DNA from: Theocolax elegans
Taxonomy: Eukaryota; Arthropoda; Insecta; Hymenoptera; Cerocephalidae
DNA length: 64,000 bases
Direction: 5' to 3'
NCBI GenBank assembly: GCA_026168455.1
Contig: CM047426.1
Location: 58,625,812-58,689,811, forward strand
In this document: positions 19,950 to 32,375 of the stretch, one piece after another
Layout of the letters: every line of letters starts with the position of its first letter
How positions within the stretch are numbered: position 1 is the first letter of the stretch
Position numbers and translations under genes: made by a program
The notes under the pieces: model-generated
What the model was told of the DNA's origin: nothing
The model's database searches: none
Seen by the model: the letters and a program-made list of their open reading frames with translations, nothing else

Positions 19950-22637
19950 TTACATTTTATATCCAAAAGGCAGTGATAATATTGTGTTAATGTATCGGCG
20001 TTTTTTCAACCCTACGTTACAAGATTTAACTTCATCTTTCGTTATAACTTCATGCGTTTTAGTTCTTCGAATACATTTAAACTTTAATTTTATTATTTTA
20101 TACTCATTATTTGTACGCTCATTTTCTTTTTCTGTGCTTCTGTCAAACGCATCAGAAATCAGTTTGTCAATACTTTTGAAATTGATTTTTATACTGTTAC
20201 AAAAATTTAAATTTATACCTTTAACTTTACAAAACTCAATTTTTTCACCACTTGGTGTTACAATACTCATTCCATAAAACTTTGGTCCCCCAGATACAAA
20301 CTTCTCAATATACGCTCCCTCTCCATAACATTTTAATTCATTCGTCATATCACCCAATTTACTACCTAAACTAGGTTCGTATTCATTAACATCATTGCGT
20401 GAAATATATATACAAGAATCAGTATCGTAGTACAGTACGCGGCTTTGCAATTGTTCTAGATGTTCGTACAGTTTTAACCTTGCTTGAGCAGTAGTATAAG
20501 CTGCAATTACAACATTTGTATGAGACGATGGAGTTACAGCTTCATCTATGTACTCCCAATTAACATACAAGATTTCGTCATTGACAGGTAACAATTCGTT
20601 GACTTGTTTTTCGGGACTCGTTATTATTTTCAACAATTCCTCTCGAGATCTGACAATTTGCGTTTGTTTCAAGTTACTCTTTTGCCCGAATTTACCCCAA
20701 AAAGAGTTCAAACTCATCTTGCCACACGCTCTCAACCCAGGGTTGTTTTCAATTTTGTCCATTTCTAATCGTACCCCTTCATCGTTAAAATATTGATCAA
20801 TATATAATTGTTTTGTCTCTTCGTTAATGCACCATGAAGGCCAACCATTAGCACTTTGTTTAATTGCTAAAAAAGTATTTATATAATCCGCGAAAAGCCC
20901 ACCGGTATTTGTCTTTTGATCATACTGAGTTATCTCATATTGCCATACTATATATATTTCTGTAATTTTGTAACCAAGATCAATGGCTTTACGCAGCTCG
21001 TCAGCAACCCAAGTGCCGGAAAATTCCCGATCACGTTCATTAGTATGAGTACAATCATTTTGATTCATTTCTTCGCAACAAGATCGACAAAGAGCAAATA
21101 GTAGGCGACCGTGCATTTTTATAGGTAACAGTGGAATAAATAAATTTCTTGGTGGTAAAACTTTACACTTTACTAACCCTTCAATCCGGGAAAAGTCATT
21201 TATATTATCATTTAACAGCTCGGAACATTCATTACCAATATAAATGCGTGGGTGACCAATAGGAAATCGTCCTCTTTTACACACATATGGATAAAGCGAG
21301 CAAATGTCGGTATATTTAATTTTTTCTCCCGGTTCAACAGAGCGTCGAGCAACGATATTTTCTGTTCTACCCCCAAAAAAAGCATCTCGTGGATTTAAAA
21401 TGGATCTATACATTATTGGGTGATGTTCTACAAATTCTCTAATTTCCGGATTGTGTATTTTTAACTCGTCAAACTCGCATTCCCACATTTCACGCACTTC
21501 ATATCCTAAATCTTTTATTTTTTCAACTTTTTTACACGTATTTTCATAAGCTTCGTTCATTGTACGACCGTATGCCATTTTACGATCTCTAAATTTGTCA
21601 AAACATTTCGGACAACCATGTGTGTAGCAGCCCTGATACTCAAAAACGATCCCTTTTTCATTTGGCTTATTTTCATTCGGAGGAAGGTAACCATCAACGC
21701 GAAACCGTTCGGGTAACATAAACTCACGCGCTCTACCAGCATGAATGATTTCCCGGTCGAGTTCTTGTTCACAATAAACTAACCACTGCAAAGATTTTTG
21801 AGAATGTTTATCTGCTCGCCTATATCCTCCAGACGGAATTATTCCGACAGTATTTTTACGTAAAAAATTTTTTCTGAATACAATCGAGCAAGCTGATGCT
21901 ATAGTGGTAGCTTCCGTAAATGAACATGTATTTCCAGATTCTAAAAATATTTTTCGAAATGCGATGTAAGCAAGTCTCAAAATCTCGACATCCATACGAT
22001 AATATTCTACGATTCCTGTTTGAAAATTGAATTCATAAGACGGCAAAATTTCATTATACCACGAGTAAAATGCCTTTCGTTCGCTACTCGACATGGAATC
22101 TGGCGCGTAATACTTTGGATCGGGTAAAGAACCAATGTAATTTTGATTTTCTACCGTATTGAATAAATGCGGAAAGTAACCCTTTTTTGCGGAAGGAGGT
22201 AACGCAAATGCGGCCGGTAAAGCACTAAGTCTCATGTGAAAGTAATTCAAGCTATCGATAAATTTTGTTCGTCCACATTGTATCATTATAATATTTTTAC
22301 CATTTAAGATAACATTTAGAATTAACGACATATTCTCAACAATTTCACGAAGAATAAACTGCGCATCGAATGCTCGGGCATTATGAGCGATACAAATAAT
22401 TTGACTAAATTCGGAATTTTTTCTTATTGACAATTCAATTAAATTTTTAACTGGATCTTTACAAAAAATATATTCGCGTATTCCACATGTTTCACAATTT
22501 TCATGAATATCTGATTTATGCATACAGTTATTGCAAACTTGTTGAACTACACATAAATTCGGTATATTTAATTTTTTCTCCCGGTTCAACAGAGCGTCGA
22601 GCAACGATATTTTCTGTTCTACCCCCAAAAAAAGCAT
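19950..22637 (-). CDS. Polinton DNA polymerase B, C-terminal and core (chimeric ORF)
   Basis: An 895-residue open frame. It holds an exonuclease-region segment (IAHNARAFDAQF), the Asp of motif A in YTDICSLYP (about 21285-21318), SLNSFWGKFGQ for motif B and YYDTDSCIYI for motif C (about 20412-20433), plus the TPR-like insert region of protein-primed polymerases. The first ~25 residues come from an out-of-frame reading across a tandem duplication junction at 22560 and are not native. The true N-terminal half is at 22560-25497. In Polintons this enzyme replicates the element; here the exonuclease I motif is separated from the core by the duplication. Confidence 0.85.
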   Translation of the reverse strand: MLFLGVEQKISLLDALLNREKKLNIPNLCVVQQVCNNCMHKSDIHENCETCGIREYIFCKDPVKNLIELSIRKNSEFSQIICIAHNARAFDAQFILREIVENMSLILNVILNGKNIIMIQCGRTKFIDSLNYFHMRLSALPAAFALPPSAKKGYFPHLFNTVENQNYIGSLPDPKYYAPDSMSSSERKAFYSWYNEILPSYEFNFQTGIVEYYRMDVEILRLAYIAFRKIFLESGNTCSFTEATTIASACSIVFRKNFLRKNTVGIIPSGGYRRADKHSQKSLQWLVYCEQELDREIIHAGRAREFMLPERFRVDGYLPPNENKPNEKGIVFEYQGCYTHGCPKCFDKFRDRKMAYGRTMNEAYENTCKKVEKIKDLGYEVREMWECEFDELKIHNPEIREFVEHHPIMYRSILNPRDAFFGGRTENIVARRSVEPGEKIKYTDICSLYPYVCKRGRFPIGHPRIYIGNECSELLNDNINDFSRIEGLVKCKVLPPRNLFIPLLPIKMHGRLLFALCRSCCEEMNQNDCTHTNERDREFSGTWVADELRKAIDLGYKITEIYIVWQYEITQYDQKTNTGGLFADYINTFLAIKQSANGWPSWCINEETKQLYIDQYFNDEGVRLEMDKIENNPGLRACGKMSLNSFWGKFGQKSNLKQTQIVRSREELLKIITSPEKQVNELLPVNDEILYVNWEYIDEAVTPSSHTNVVIAAYTTAQARLKLYEHLEQLQSRVLYYDTDSCIYISRNDVNEYEPSLGSKLGDMTNELKCYGEGAYIEKFVSGGPKFYGMSIVTPSGEKIEFCKVKGINLNFCNSIKINFKSIDKLISDAFDRSTEKENERTNNEYKIIKLKFKCIRRTKTHEVITKDEVKSCNVGLKKRRYINTILSLPFGYKM

Positions 22638-23818
22638 CTCGTGGATTTAAAATGGATCTATACATTATTGGGTGATGTTCTACAAATTCTCTAATTTCCG
22701 GATTGTGTATTTTTAACTCGTCAAACTCGCATTCCCACATTTCACGCACTTCATATCCTAAATCTTTTATTTTTTCAACTTTTTTACACGTATTTTCATA
22801 AGCTTCGTTCATTGTACGACCGTATGCCATTTTACGATCTCTAAATTTGTCAAAACATTTCGGACAACCATGTGTGTAGCAGCCCTGATACTCAAAAACG
22901 ATCCCTTTTTCATTTGGCTTATTTTCATTCGGATGGAAGGTAACCATCAACGCGAAACCGTTCGGGTAACATAAACTCACGCGCTCTACCAGCATGAATG
23001 ATTTCCCGGTCGAGTTCTTGTTCACAATAAACTAACCACTGCAAAGATTTTTGAGAATGTTTATCTGCTCGCCTATATCCTCCAGACGGAATTATTCCGA
23101 CAGTATTTTTACGTAAAAAATTTTTCTGAATACAATCGAGCAAGCTGATTGCTATAGTGGTAGCTTCCGTAAATGAACATGTATTTCCAGATTCTAAAAA
23201 TATTTTTCGAAATGCGATGTAAGCAAGTCTCAAAATCTCGACATCCATACGATAATATTCTACGATTCCTGTTGAAAATTGAATTCATAAGACGGCAAAA
23301 TTTCATTATACCACGAGTAAAATGCCTTTCGTTCGCTACTCGACATGGAATCTGGCGCGTAATACTTTGGATCGGGTAAAGAACCAATGTAATTTTGATT
23401 TTCTACCGTATTGAATAAATGCGGAAAGTAACCCTTTTTTGCGGAAGGAGGTAACGCAAATGCGGCCGGTAAAGCACTAAGTCTCATGTGAAAGTAATTC
23501 AAGCTATCGATAAATTTTGTTCGTCCACATTGTATCATTATAATATTTTTACCATTTAGATAACATTTGGAATTAACGACATATTCTCAACAATTTCACG
23601 AAGAATAAACTGCGCATCGAATGCTCGGGCATTATGAGCGATACAAATAATTTGACTAAATTCGGAATTTTTTCTTATTGACAATTCAATTAAATTTTTA
23701 ACTGGATCTTTACAAAAAATATATTCGCGTATTCCACATGTTTCACAATTTTCATGAATATCTGATTTATGCATACAGTTATTGCAAACTTGTTGAACTA
23801 CACATAAATTCGGTATAT
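21308..23818 (-). repeat. 1.25 kb tandem duplication inside polymerase B
   Basis: Copy 1 (21308-22559) and copy 2 (22560-23810) are nearly identical. All three boundaries carry cggtatat (21308, 22560, 23811), pointing to an 8 bp microhomology event. Copy 2 has several single-base indels, for example near 22932, 23124, 23149, 23271 and 23558, that break its frame, while copy 1 remains open. Confidence 0.9.
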
Positions 23819-24068
23819 GTATTTGTATGTTGAGGTTACCGCGATATGAAGAATCTTGACGCGTTTCGAAATCATAAAAAATGAACAGATTTTTCTTTGA
23901 AGGTGTTATCGTATTTGAAATATGTTTAATTGGTTGAATATAGCACAAATCATTCACATTATGTTTTGAATGACATAAATTACAGTAATTTTGACCGCAT
24001 TCGTGTTTCCCTCTATATACATTAAAAACTTTACAACAATTAGAGCACATTTTTACAACATCACACAA
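22560..24068 (-). pseudogene. Polymerase B exonuclease region plus broken duplicate
   Basis: The 23556-24068 frame is the native region upstream of the duplication. It contains Cys pairs (CSNCC, CNLC), exonuclease motif I FYDFETRQD (about 23858-23884) and motif II IAHNARAFDAQF. The frames 23260-23538, 22925-23248 and 22528-23025 repeat sequence of the intact core in shifted frames. They end at the duplication junction in the middle of motif A. Together with 24249-25497 this was once one polymerase gene. Confidence 0.8.
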
Positions 24069-24147
24069 TTTTTTATTTCGTGTTTCCCTCTATATACATT
24101 AAAAACTTTACAACACGTAGAGCACATTTTTACAACATACCACCAAT
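24001..24147. repeat. ~70 bp tandem duplication
   Basis: cgtgtttccctctatataca and the following ~50 bases occur at about 24002-24062 and again at about 24080-24145 with a few differences. It lies at another frame break in the polymerase N-terminal zinc-finger region. Confidence 0.8.
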
Positions 24148-25497
24148 TTTTATGTTTTTTTTTATAACTAGCCCTACCTTTTATGATTATCAAAACAATG
24201 TTTGATTGTAAAATGTCCGACAGCACTCATTACACCGTAACTGACGCATTACTTTCCCGACGCACAAGGAGGTGACACAAAACATCGAGCACACTTGACT
24301 GCACACTTATGCGAATTTATGTATGTATACTTTTTATTGCAAAATTCACAAAAGAATCTTGATCCTGCTGCTGCAGTTAAATTTAAAATTGTATTAAAAT
24401 GTCGCGCGTTAGAGTCGTATAAAATATTTATATTACCCTGAATACCATTACTATTTTCGTTTACGTATGGCCGACCATCGAAAAAAGCAGGTACACCGCT
24501 TCCTAAAGTCTCATTATCGTAAATAACTATTGCTATATTTTTTTGTGCATAATGTTGTTGAAATAGCTGTATCTCACGAATTCCGCATCCTTCCAATGGA
24601 ATATTAACGTTTGATGATATAAGAAGTTGATCAGCTTTTTGTTCCTGCATTTTTCGACGACCGTCTCGAATAATTTCCCATTCTTTGTGAGATTTTTCCG
24701 TTGACAATAATTTTAAGTTAACAAATGCTTCTCCTACTACGAGCGCTCGAGGTAAACATTTATTATCTCTATTTCTTATAGTTACAATCGAACGCATTCC
24801 TAAATTATTTAGTACAATTTTTTTTCTTGTTCCACCCTCACCGGTAGGTACGTCAACGAGAGATACTGTTAATATAAAGGTTTCATCTAATTAAAAACTT
24901 TCATTACTTTGAGTCAATCCACTGATTAACGACCAGAGATCATTTATAAGAAAATTATTGACAGGCCGATACGATAGACCTGCTGGACCCTTGGCAAAAT
25001 TCGTACTTTGTATTCCAATACTTATAAAATCATTTGGGGCAGTTCGTGAAATTATAAAAGAATGTATATCACGGATGGCCATTTCTAACCATGTAATTGG
25101 GTTAACATTACCAACACGAGAAGGAGCCACTATTTTAATTAACAATCGTTTATCGTTAATTTTGTATTTACTTATGTATTTGTGATTTTCCTCATATATA
25201 ATAAAACGCTCACCGGGACCGCGAATTTCATTGTCGATCTCATCGGAATCAGAAGACTCGTTGGCTTCGGTGGATGAATCGCGGTTTCTCTGAATATCAT
25301 TATCTACTCCACATCCATATTGTGTTATATCATTCAGAGACGTATCCGCAGCGTACCCGGAAGTTTTGTCATTGGTTGCATACGATTTTGAAATAAATGA
25401 ATCAGCAGTGCCAGAAGCTGACGAAGATAAGTCTGCATTATAATCATAATTTATTGTTGATTCTGGATTGGAACTCTCCGACGTATTATATTCTGCA
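24148..25497 (-). pseudogene. Polymerase B N-terminal region, one stop and frameshift
   Basis: From 25497 to 24249 one frame is open except for a single TAA at 24891-24893. It begins after a TTTCTTGCAG acceptor-like sequence, runs through an acidic Ser/Asp-rich stretch, then GPGERFIIYEENHKY, and NRDNKCLPRALVVGEA, a conserved block of Polinton polymerases, and ends in Cys pairs (CEFC, CARC). Past 24249 the frame shifts and a further CNEC finger follows. This is the N-terminal extension typical of Polinton polymerases. No ATG is found at the beginning, consistent with an upstream exon. Confidence 0.7.
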
Positions 25498-25565
25498 AGA
25501 AATTAAAATTTAGTAATATTTTATTTGATAACAGATTAAAATAAGAAAACATAAAGCTAATTACA

Positions 25566-25774
25566 TTATGCCACAGGTGGTCCGGAAAAGCTTTCAGAAA
25601 CTCGAGATAAAAGGTCCTCCAGATCATTTTCAGTAAATAAGGTGGAATGTAAATCTAATAGCATGTCTCGTATCCATCTCAGTTCCTGTGCTTTACGAAC
25701 ATCTATAATTCTTTGTACTTCGTTAAATAAAATTGGCGGTAGTGAATGAACGTTCTCAAAGCTTCTCCGAATTA
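25566..25774 (-). CDS. Putative 3' exon of unknown gene
   Basis: After an AAAG acceptor-like end at 25775, an open frame of 69 codons runs to a TAA at 25566-25568. It encodes a helical, charged peptide (IDVRKAQELRWIRDMLLD, then LEDLLSRVSESF). Its phase fits the donor of the exon at 25845-26360 (phase 1). It could alternatively be skipped, with that donor joining the polymerase exon at 25497 in the same phase. Confidence 0.4.
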
Positions 25775-25844
25775 CTTTAAAAATTATTATTATACAGATT
25801 GTGTAAATATGAGAAACCGAATTTTTTATTTAAAAAATACTTAC

Positions 25845-26360
25845 TTTCGTTGATTTGCATATCGTGTGCGCTACGTTGATCAAAAGTGTGGGTGGTTACC
25901 CTATTATGTTCTCTCGTCTGAAACACCATTTCTCTGTACGGTGGTACCCTACGAATAAATTTGTGGATCATTTCCTTTTTTTCAGTCGAACGAATAATTA
26001 CGGCAGGTGCTGCTGAAGTAGATGGTGTTGGTTCGGGTGTACGCACACGTTGATTCACAAGTATATGCAACTGTTCCCTGGAATTTTCGTATAACAACAA
26101 AAATTGTTCGTGATTTCTTCTAAGTGGGTTTTTCTCTGCATCCAAATCAGATGTTTCTTCCGATGAAGATGAATCATTCATCGCAACCCTGAATTGATAT
26201 TCATTAAATGTTTCCTCCACTTGAGCAGAAGGTTCACCATCCGAATCATAGGAACTGTCACTTTCATCACTGGATGTATCAACATTATCGTTGTATTCCG
26301 ATTCTTCATTTTCCTCCTCCTACTCCTCCTCCTCTGCTTCACGCAATAAGTTTTCTCGAG
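25845..26360 (-). pseudogene. Putative middle exon with acidic region, one in-frame TAG
   Basis: The exon is bounded by a TTTTTAG acceptor at 26361-26367 and a strong GTAAGTATT donor starting at 25844. It encodes an acidic low-complexity region, a Ser/Asp-rich stretch and a basic C-terminal part (FIRRVPPYREMVFQTREHN). One TAG interrupts the Glu-rich tract near 26320, where neighbouring codons are GAG, so a single G-to-T change would explain it. Splice phases match both neighbours. Function unknown. Confidence 0.5.
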
Positions 26361-26384
26361 CTAAAAATAATACAATCGTTTTTA

Positions 26385-26404
26385 CTATATATATATATAT
26401 ATAT
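26385..26404. repeat. (TA)n target of the solo LTR
   Basis: TA run directly left of the solo LTR; it resumes directly right of it (27471-27494). Confidence 0.85.
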
Positions 26405-27470
26405 TGTAAAGGTAAGCTACATACTCTTATGCGTATGAAGCTATACCTTATAACGAGCGCGAGTGACGATCGGAAAAGCTCGTAGGTGATCGGGAAAGCC
26501 CGCGCGTAAGCCGCGTAAGGACTAATAATGGTCCGACGCGCAAGCTGACTGAGGAGAGTAGATAGAGAGTTTATGCGAGTCATCGTAGATAGACACGTCG
26601 CCGGTAACGCCTTCCTTGATATTTCGCGGCAAGAGAACAAGAATCGTTATCGCGGATTCTTGCTCGGGTTCCGGGTTTCGCGCCGTGAAGAGTGAGTGAC
26701 TCGGTGGAGTGAGCGTGCTGGTGTTAATTGCACAGCTCCAGAGACTCCCAGGAACCTGCGGAGACGGCGAAGTTGCCGCGCGCGAGAGCCCGACGGAGAG
26801 TAGGGAAACAGGCGAAGCCAAGCGCATCGACGGGGAGATAAGGTACGTGGTGCACCACTCGCGAGCCGCCGAAGCCGTAAAGACTCTCTCTCTTTACGGC
26901 TATAACTTTAAGTTAGGGATCGACGGATCTCGCCCGCGCGCGACGGCGAGGAAGCTAACGGGCGACCGCGTACGCGTGCTAGAAAGAGAGAAAGCACGAG
27001 TAACCCCGGTGGTTACACCTCGTCGCGAGACTTCACGCGGCCTATATACGGCTTTTGTTAAATCTTTGATCTTTGTTAAACTTTGTTTATATTTCTTTAA
27101 CTTGAATAAAAATTCATATGTAATCAATATCCGAATACGAGTTTGATTATTGATTACCGGCGTACATCATTCCCGTTATCCCGAATACCGCCCTCTCCGT
27201 TTCAGGAGCGGCCGAGGTAAACTTACCGCGAATTTATCCCTTTTATTCGCGGCCCTTTTCAGCTCACGACGTTTTAGCTGTACAAAGACGCGAGATCGGC
27301 AAGTGATCTCGCGGTTGCTAACGGACATCGCAACGGTAGGTCGTGCGCGGGGTTCACTGATTTGAATCCGCCGCGCACTCTCGGAGCACCGCCTAGGGAG
27401 TATAACTAGGCAGTGCCGTAGCAACCGATCCCTTTACCCCAACCGACGCGAAAGATTGTACCCCGTTACA
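26405..27470 (+). repeat. Solo LTR (1066 bp) inserted in a TA repeat
   Basis: Begins TGTAAAGG and ends CCCCGTTACA (TGTAA/TTACA inverted ends), GC-rich against AT-rich surroundings, with TATA-like tatatacggc at 27041 and AATAAA at 27106. TA repeats flank both sides, so the target duplication cannot be resolved. No internal retroelement sequence remains. The strand is set by the TATA-to-AATAAA order. Frames inside it, such as 26709-27146, are treated as chance. Confidence 0.75.
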
Positions 27471-27494
27471 ATATATATATATATATATATATAT

Positions 27495-30400
27495 GAATAT
27501 AATCATTTAGAATATTATTACATGATAATTGTCATATGTACTAAGTAAAATGATATAAATTTAAAAATCACCACGATAATTAAAACTCTCTGTATTATTA
27601 ACAATTTAAAACTAACAAAGATAGAAAAGTGATTCTTTAACTCCATATTATTAAGACAAAATACAAATTGAAATTCTCATATAAACTCGTAAACTTATCT
27701 TCTTTTTTAGATGCAATTCGTCATCTACAATTTTTAAAATTTCTTAATTACACTAATTCTTCAAATTTTACACTATCATTGTATTATGCACTAAGTAAAT
27801 AATATACAGTTCAAAAATCACCTCGATACGATAATTAGAACTATTTTTATTATTAACAATTTATAACTTTTAAACTAACAAAGATAGAGAAGCGATTTTT
27901 GAACTATATATTATTTAGACAAAATAAAATCGATTCGTAAAATAAAAATCAACTTTTCTTCAAAATTAACACAAAAGAAAAATTTAAATTCGGTTATGAA
28001 GATCTGGTTACAGCAGCTCGAGTCGACTCATATAAACTCGTAAACTTATCTTCTTTTTACGAGCAATTCGTCATCTACAATTTTTGCAATTTCTAAATTA
28101 AACTAAATATTCAATTTTGACACTACCATTGTTTTATGCATTAAGTAAATAATATACAGTTCAAAAATCACCTCGATACGATAATTAGAACTATTTTTAT
28201 TATTAACAATTTCTAACTTTTAAACTAACAAAGTTAGAGAAGTGATTTTTGAACTACATATTATTTAGACAAAATAAAATCGATTCGTAAAATAAAAATC
28301 AACTTTTCTTCAAAATTAACACAAAAGAAAAATTTAAATTCGGTTATGAAGATCTGGTTACAGCAGCTCGAGTCGACTCATATAAACTCGTAAACTTATC
28401 TTCTTTTTACAAGCAATTCGGCATCTACAACTTTTGCAATTTTTAAATTAAACTAAATATTTTTATTTTTGACACTACCATTGTTTTATGCATTAAGTAA
28501 ATAATATACAGTTAAAAAATCACCTCGATACGATAATTAGAACTACTTTTATTATTAACAATTTATAACTTTTAAACTAACAAAGATAGAGAAGTGATTT
28601 TTGAACTACATATTATTTAGGCAAAATAAAATCGATTCGTAAAATAAAAATCAACTTTTTTTCAAAATTAACAAAAAGGAAAAATTGAAATTCGGTTATG
28701 AAGATCAGGTTACAGCAGCTCGAGTCGACTCATATAAACTCGTAAACTTATCTTCTTTTTACGAGCAATCCGTCATCTACAATTTTTAAAATTTCTAAAT
28801 TAAACTAATTTTTGAATTTTGTCACTACTATTGTATTATGCACTAAGTAAATAATATACAGTTCAAAAATCACCTCGATACGATAATTAGAACTATTTTT
28901 ATTATTAACAATTTATAACTTTTAAACTAACAAAGATAGAGAAGCGATTTTTGAACTATATATTATTTAGACAAAATAAAATCGATTCGTAAAATAAAAA
29001 TCAACTTTTCTTCAAAATTAACACAAAAGAAAAATTGAAATTCGGTTATGAAGATCTGGTTACAGCAGCTCGAGTTGACTCATATAAACTCGTAAACTTA
29101 TCTTCTTTTTACGAGCAATTCGTCATCTACAATTTTTGCAATTTCTAAATTAAACTAAATATTCAATTTTGACACTACCATTGTTTTATGCATTAAGTAA
29201 ATAATATACAGTTCAAAAATCACCTCGATACGATAATTAGAACTATTTTTATTATTAACAATTTCTAACTTTTAAACTAACAAAGTTAGAGAAGTGATTT
29301 TTGAACTACATATTATTTAGACAAAATAAAATCGATTCGTAAAATAAAAATCAACTTTTCTTCAAAATTAACACAAAAGAAAAATTTAAATTCGGTTATG
29401 AAGATCTGGTTACAGCAGCTCGAGTCGACTCATATAAACTCGTAAACTATCTTCTTTTACAAGCAATTCGGCATCTACAACTTTTGCAATTTTTAAATTA
29501 AACTAAATATTTTTATTTTTGACACTACCATTGTTTTATGCATTAAGTAAATAATATACAGTTAAAAAATCACCTCGATAACGATAATTAGATTAGAACT
29601 ATTTTTATTATTAACAATTTCTAACTTTTAAACTAACAAAGTTAGAGAAGTGATTTTTGAACTACATATTATTTAGACAAAGTAAAATCGATTCGTAAAA
29701 TAAAAATCAACTTTTCTTCAAAATTAACACAAAAGAAAAATTGAAATTCGATTATGAAGATCTGAGTTACAGCAGCTCGAGTCGACTCATATAAACTCGT
29801 AAACTTATCTTCTTTTTACGAGCAATTCGTCATCTACAATTTTTGCAATTTCTAAATTAAACTAAATTATTCAATTTTGACACTACCATTGTTTTATGCA
29901 TTAAGTAAATTAATATACAGTTCAAAAATCACCTCGATACGATAATTAGAACTATTTTTATTATTAACAATTTATAACTTTTAAACTAACAATGATAGAG
30001 AAGTGATTTTTGAACTACATATTATTTAGACAAAATAAAATCGATTCGTAAAATAAAAATCAACTTTTCTTGAAAATTAACACAAAAGAAAATTTAAATT
30101 TATAACTTTAACTACAAAGATAGAGAAGTGATTTTTGAACTACATATTATGTAGGCAAAATAAAATCGATTCGTAAAATAAAAAATCAACTTTTTTCAAA
30201 ATAAACAAAAAGGAAAAAATTGAAATTCGGTTATAAGATCAGGTTACAGCACGCTCGAGTCGACTCATATAAACTCGTAAACTTATCTTCTTTTTACGAG
30301 CAATCCGTCATCTACAATTTTAAAATTTCTAAATTAAACTAATTTTGAATTTTGTCACTACTTTGTATTAGGCACTAAGTAAATAATATACAGTTCAAAA

Positions 30401-32375
30401 ATCACCTCGATACGATAATTAGAACTATTTTTATTATTAACAATTTATAACTTTTAAACTAACAAAGATAGAGAAGCGATTTTTGAACTATATATTATTT
30501 AGACAAATAAAATCGATTCGTAAATAAAAATCAACTTTTCTTCAAAATTAACACAAAAGAAAAATTGAAATTCGGTTATGAAGATCTGGTTACAGCAGCT
30601 CGAGTTGACTCATATAAACTCGTAAACTTATCTTCTTTTTACGAGCAATTCGTCATCTACAATTTTTGCAATTTCTAAATTAAACTAAATATTCAATTTT
30701 GACACTACCATTGTTTTATGCATTAAGTAAATAATATACAGTTCAAAAATCACCTCGATACGATAATTAGAACTATTTTTATTATTAACAATTTCTAACT
30801 TTTAAACTAACAAAGTTAGAGAAGTGATTTTGAACTACATATTATTTAGACAAATAAAATCGATTCGTAAAATAAAAATCAACTTTTCTTCAAAATTAAC
30901 ACAAAAGAAAAATTTAAATTCGGTTATGAAGATCTGGTTACAGCAGCTCGAGTCGACTCATATAAACTCGTAAACTTATCTTCTTTTTACAAGCAATTCG
31001 GCATCTACAACTTTTGCAATTTTTAAATTAAACTAAATATTTTTATTTTTGACACTACCATTGTTTTATGCATTAAGTAAATAATATACAGTTAAAAAAT
31101 CACCTCGATACGATAATTAGAACTACTTTTATTATTAACAATTTATAACTTTTAAACTAACAAAGATAGAGAAGTGATTTTTGAACTACATATTATTTAG
31201 GCAAAATAAAATCGATTCGTAAAATAAAAATCAACTTTTTTTCAAAATTAACAAAAAGGAAAAATTGAAATTCGGTTATGAAGATCAGGTTACAGCAGCT
31301 CGAGTCGACTCATATAAACTCGTAAACTTATCTTCTTTTTACGAGCAATCCGTCATCTACAATTTTTAAAATTTCTAAATTAAACTAATTTTTGAATTTT
31401 GTCACTACTATTGTATTATGCACTAAGTAAATAATATACAGTTCAAAAATCACCTCGATACGATAATTAGAACTATTTTTATTATTAACAATTTCTAACT
31501 TTTAAACTAACAAAGTTAGAGAAGTGATTTTTGAACTACATATTATTTAGACAAAGTAAAATCGATTCGTAAAATAAAAATCAACTTTTCTTCAAAATTA
31601 ACACAAAAGAAAAATTGAAATTCGATTATGAAGATCTGATTACAGCAGCTCGAGTCGACTCATATAAACTCGTAAACTTATCTTCTTTTTACGAGCAATT
31701 CGTCATCTACAATTTTTGCAATTTCTAAATTAAACTAATTATTCAATTTTGACACTACCATTGTTTTATGCATTAAGTAAATTATATACAGTTAAAAAAT
31801 CACCTCGATACGATAATAAGAACTATTTTTATTATTAACAATTTATAACTTTTAAACTAACAATGATAGAGAAGTGATTTTTGAACTACATATTATTTAG
31901 ACAAAATAAAATCGATTCGTAAAATAAAAATCAACTTTTCTTGAAAATTAACAAAAAGAGAAATTGAAATTCGGTTATGAAGATCAGGTTACAGCAGCTC
32001 GAGTCGACTCATATAAACTCGTAAACTTATCTTCTTTTTACGAGCAATTCGTCATCTACAATTTTTGCAATTTCTAAATTAAACTAATTATTCAATTTTG
32101 ACACTACCATTGTTTTATGCATTAAGTAAATAATATACAGTTAAAAAATCACCTCGATACGATAATTAGAACTATTTTTATTATTAACAATTTATAACTT
32201 TTAAACTAACAAAGATAGAGAAGTGATTTTTGAACTACATATTATTTAGACAAAATAAAATCGATTCGTAAAATAAAAATCAACTTTTCTTGAAAATTAA
32301 CAAAAAGAGAAATTGAAATTCGGTTATGAAGATCAGGTTACAGCAGCACGAGTCGACTCATGTAAACTCGTAAAC
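27495..32375. repeat. Satellite array, ~350 bp monomer, about 14 copies
   Basis: The landmark ataaactcgtaaacttatc recurs at about 350 bp steps from 27683 to 32366. Monomer variants, told apart by the segment after it (for example ttcaattttg, tttttatttttg, tttttgaattttg), follow each other in a three-monomer order over much of the array, so there is higher-order structure of ~1.05 kb. Each monomer holds a long inverted repeat: an arm around agttcaaaaatcac and its partner gtgatttttgaact, extending to 24 of 26 matched positions, with ~75 bp between. A shortened, divergent copy lies near 30080-30200. Confidence 0.92.

Larger units (their letters stand above)
12700..25497 (-). mobile_element. Maverick/Polinton element (end points uncertain)
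   Basis: A co-directional set on the minus strand comprises protein-primed-type DNA polymerase B, packaging ATPase, retroviral-type integrase with chromodomain, single and double jelly-roll capsid-like proteins, a basic pVI-like protein and an adenovirus-type cysteine protease. Together these define a Polinton, a large self-synthesising DNA transposon related to viruses. Terminal inverted repeats were not found, so the limits given are those of the recognisable genes. Several genes are frameshifted and the copy is not functional as it stands. Confidence 0.9.

Noticed and set aside
22528..23025. A second DNA polymerase gene
   Set aside because: It is the duplicated segment of the same polymerase with indels, not an independent gene.
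26522..27424. Frames of 71-145 residues in the GC-rich block
   Set aside because: The block is a solo LTR with TG/CA ends; there is no homology to gag or pol and overlapping frames occur on both strands.
27495..32375. Regular ~350 bp repeats considered as a CRISPR array
   Set aside because: Whole monomers are repeated without unique spacers, and the context is eukaryotic; this is a satellite.
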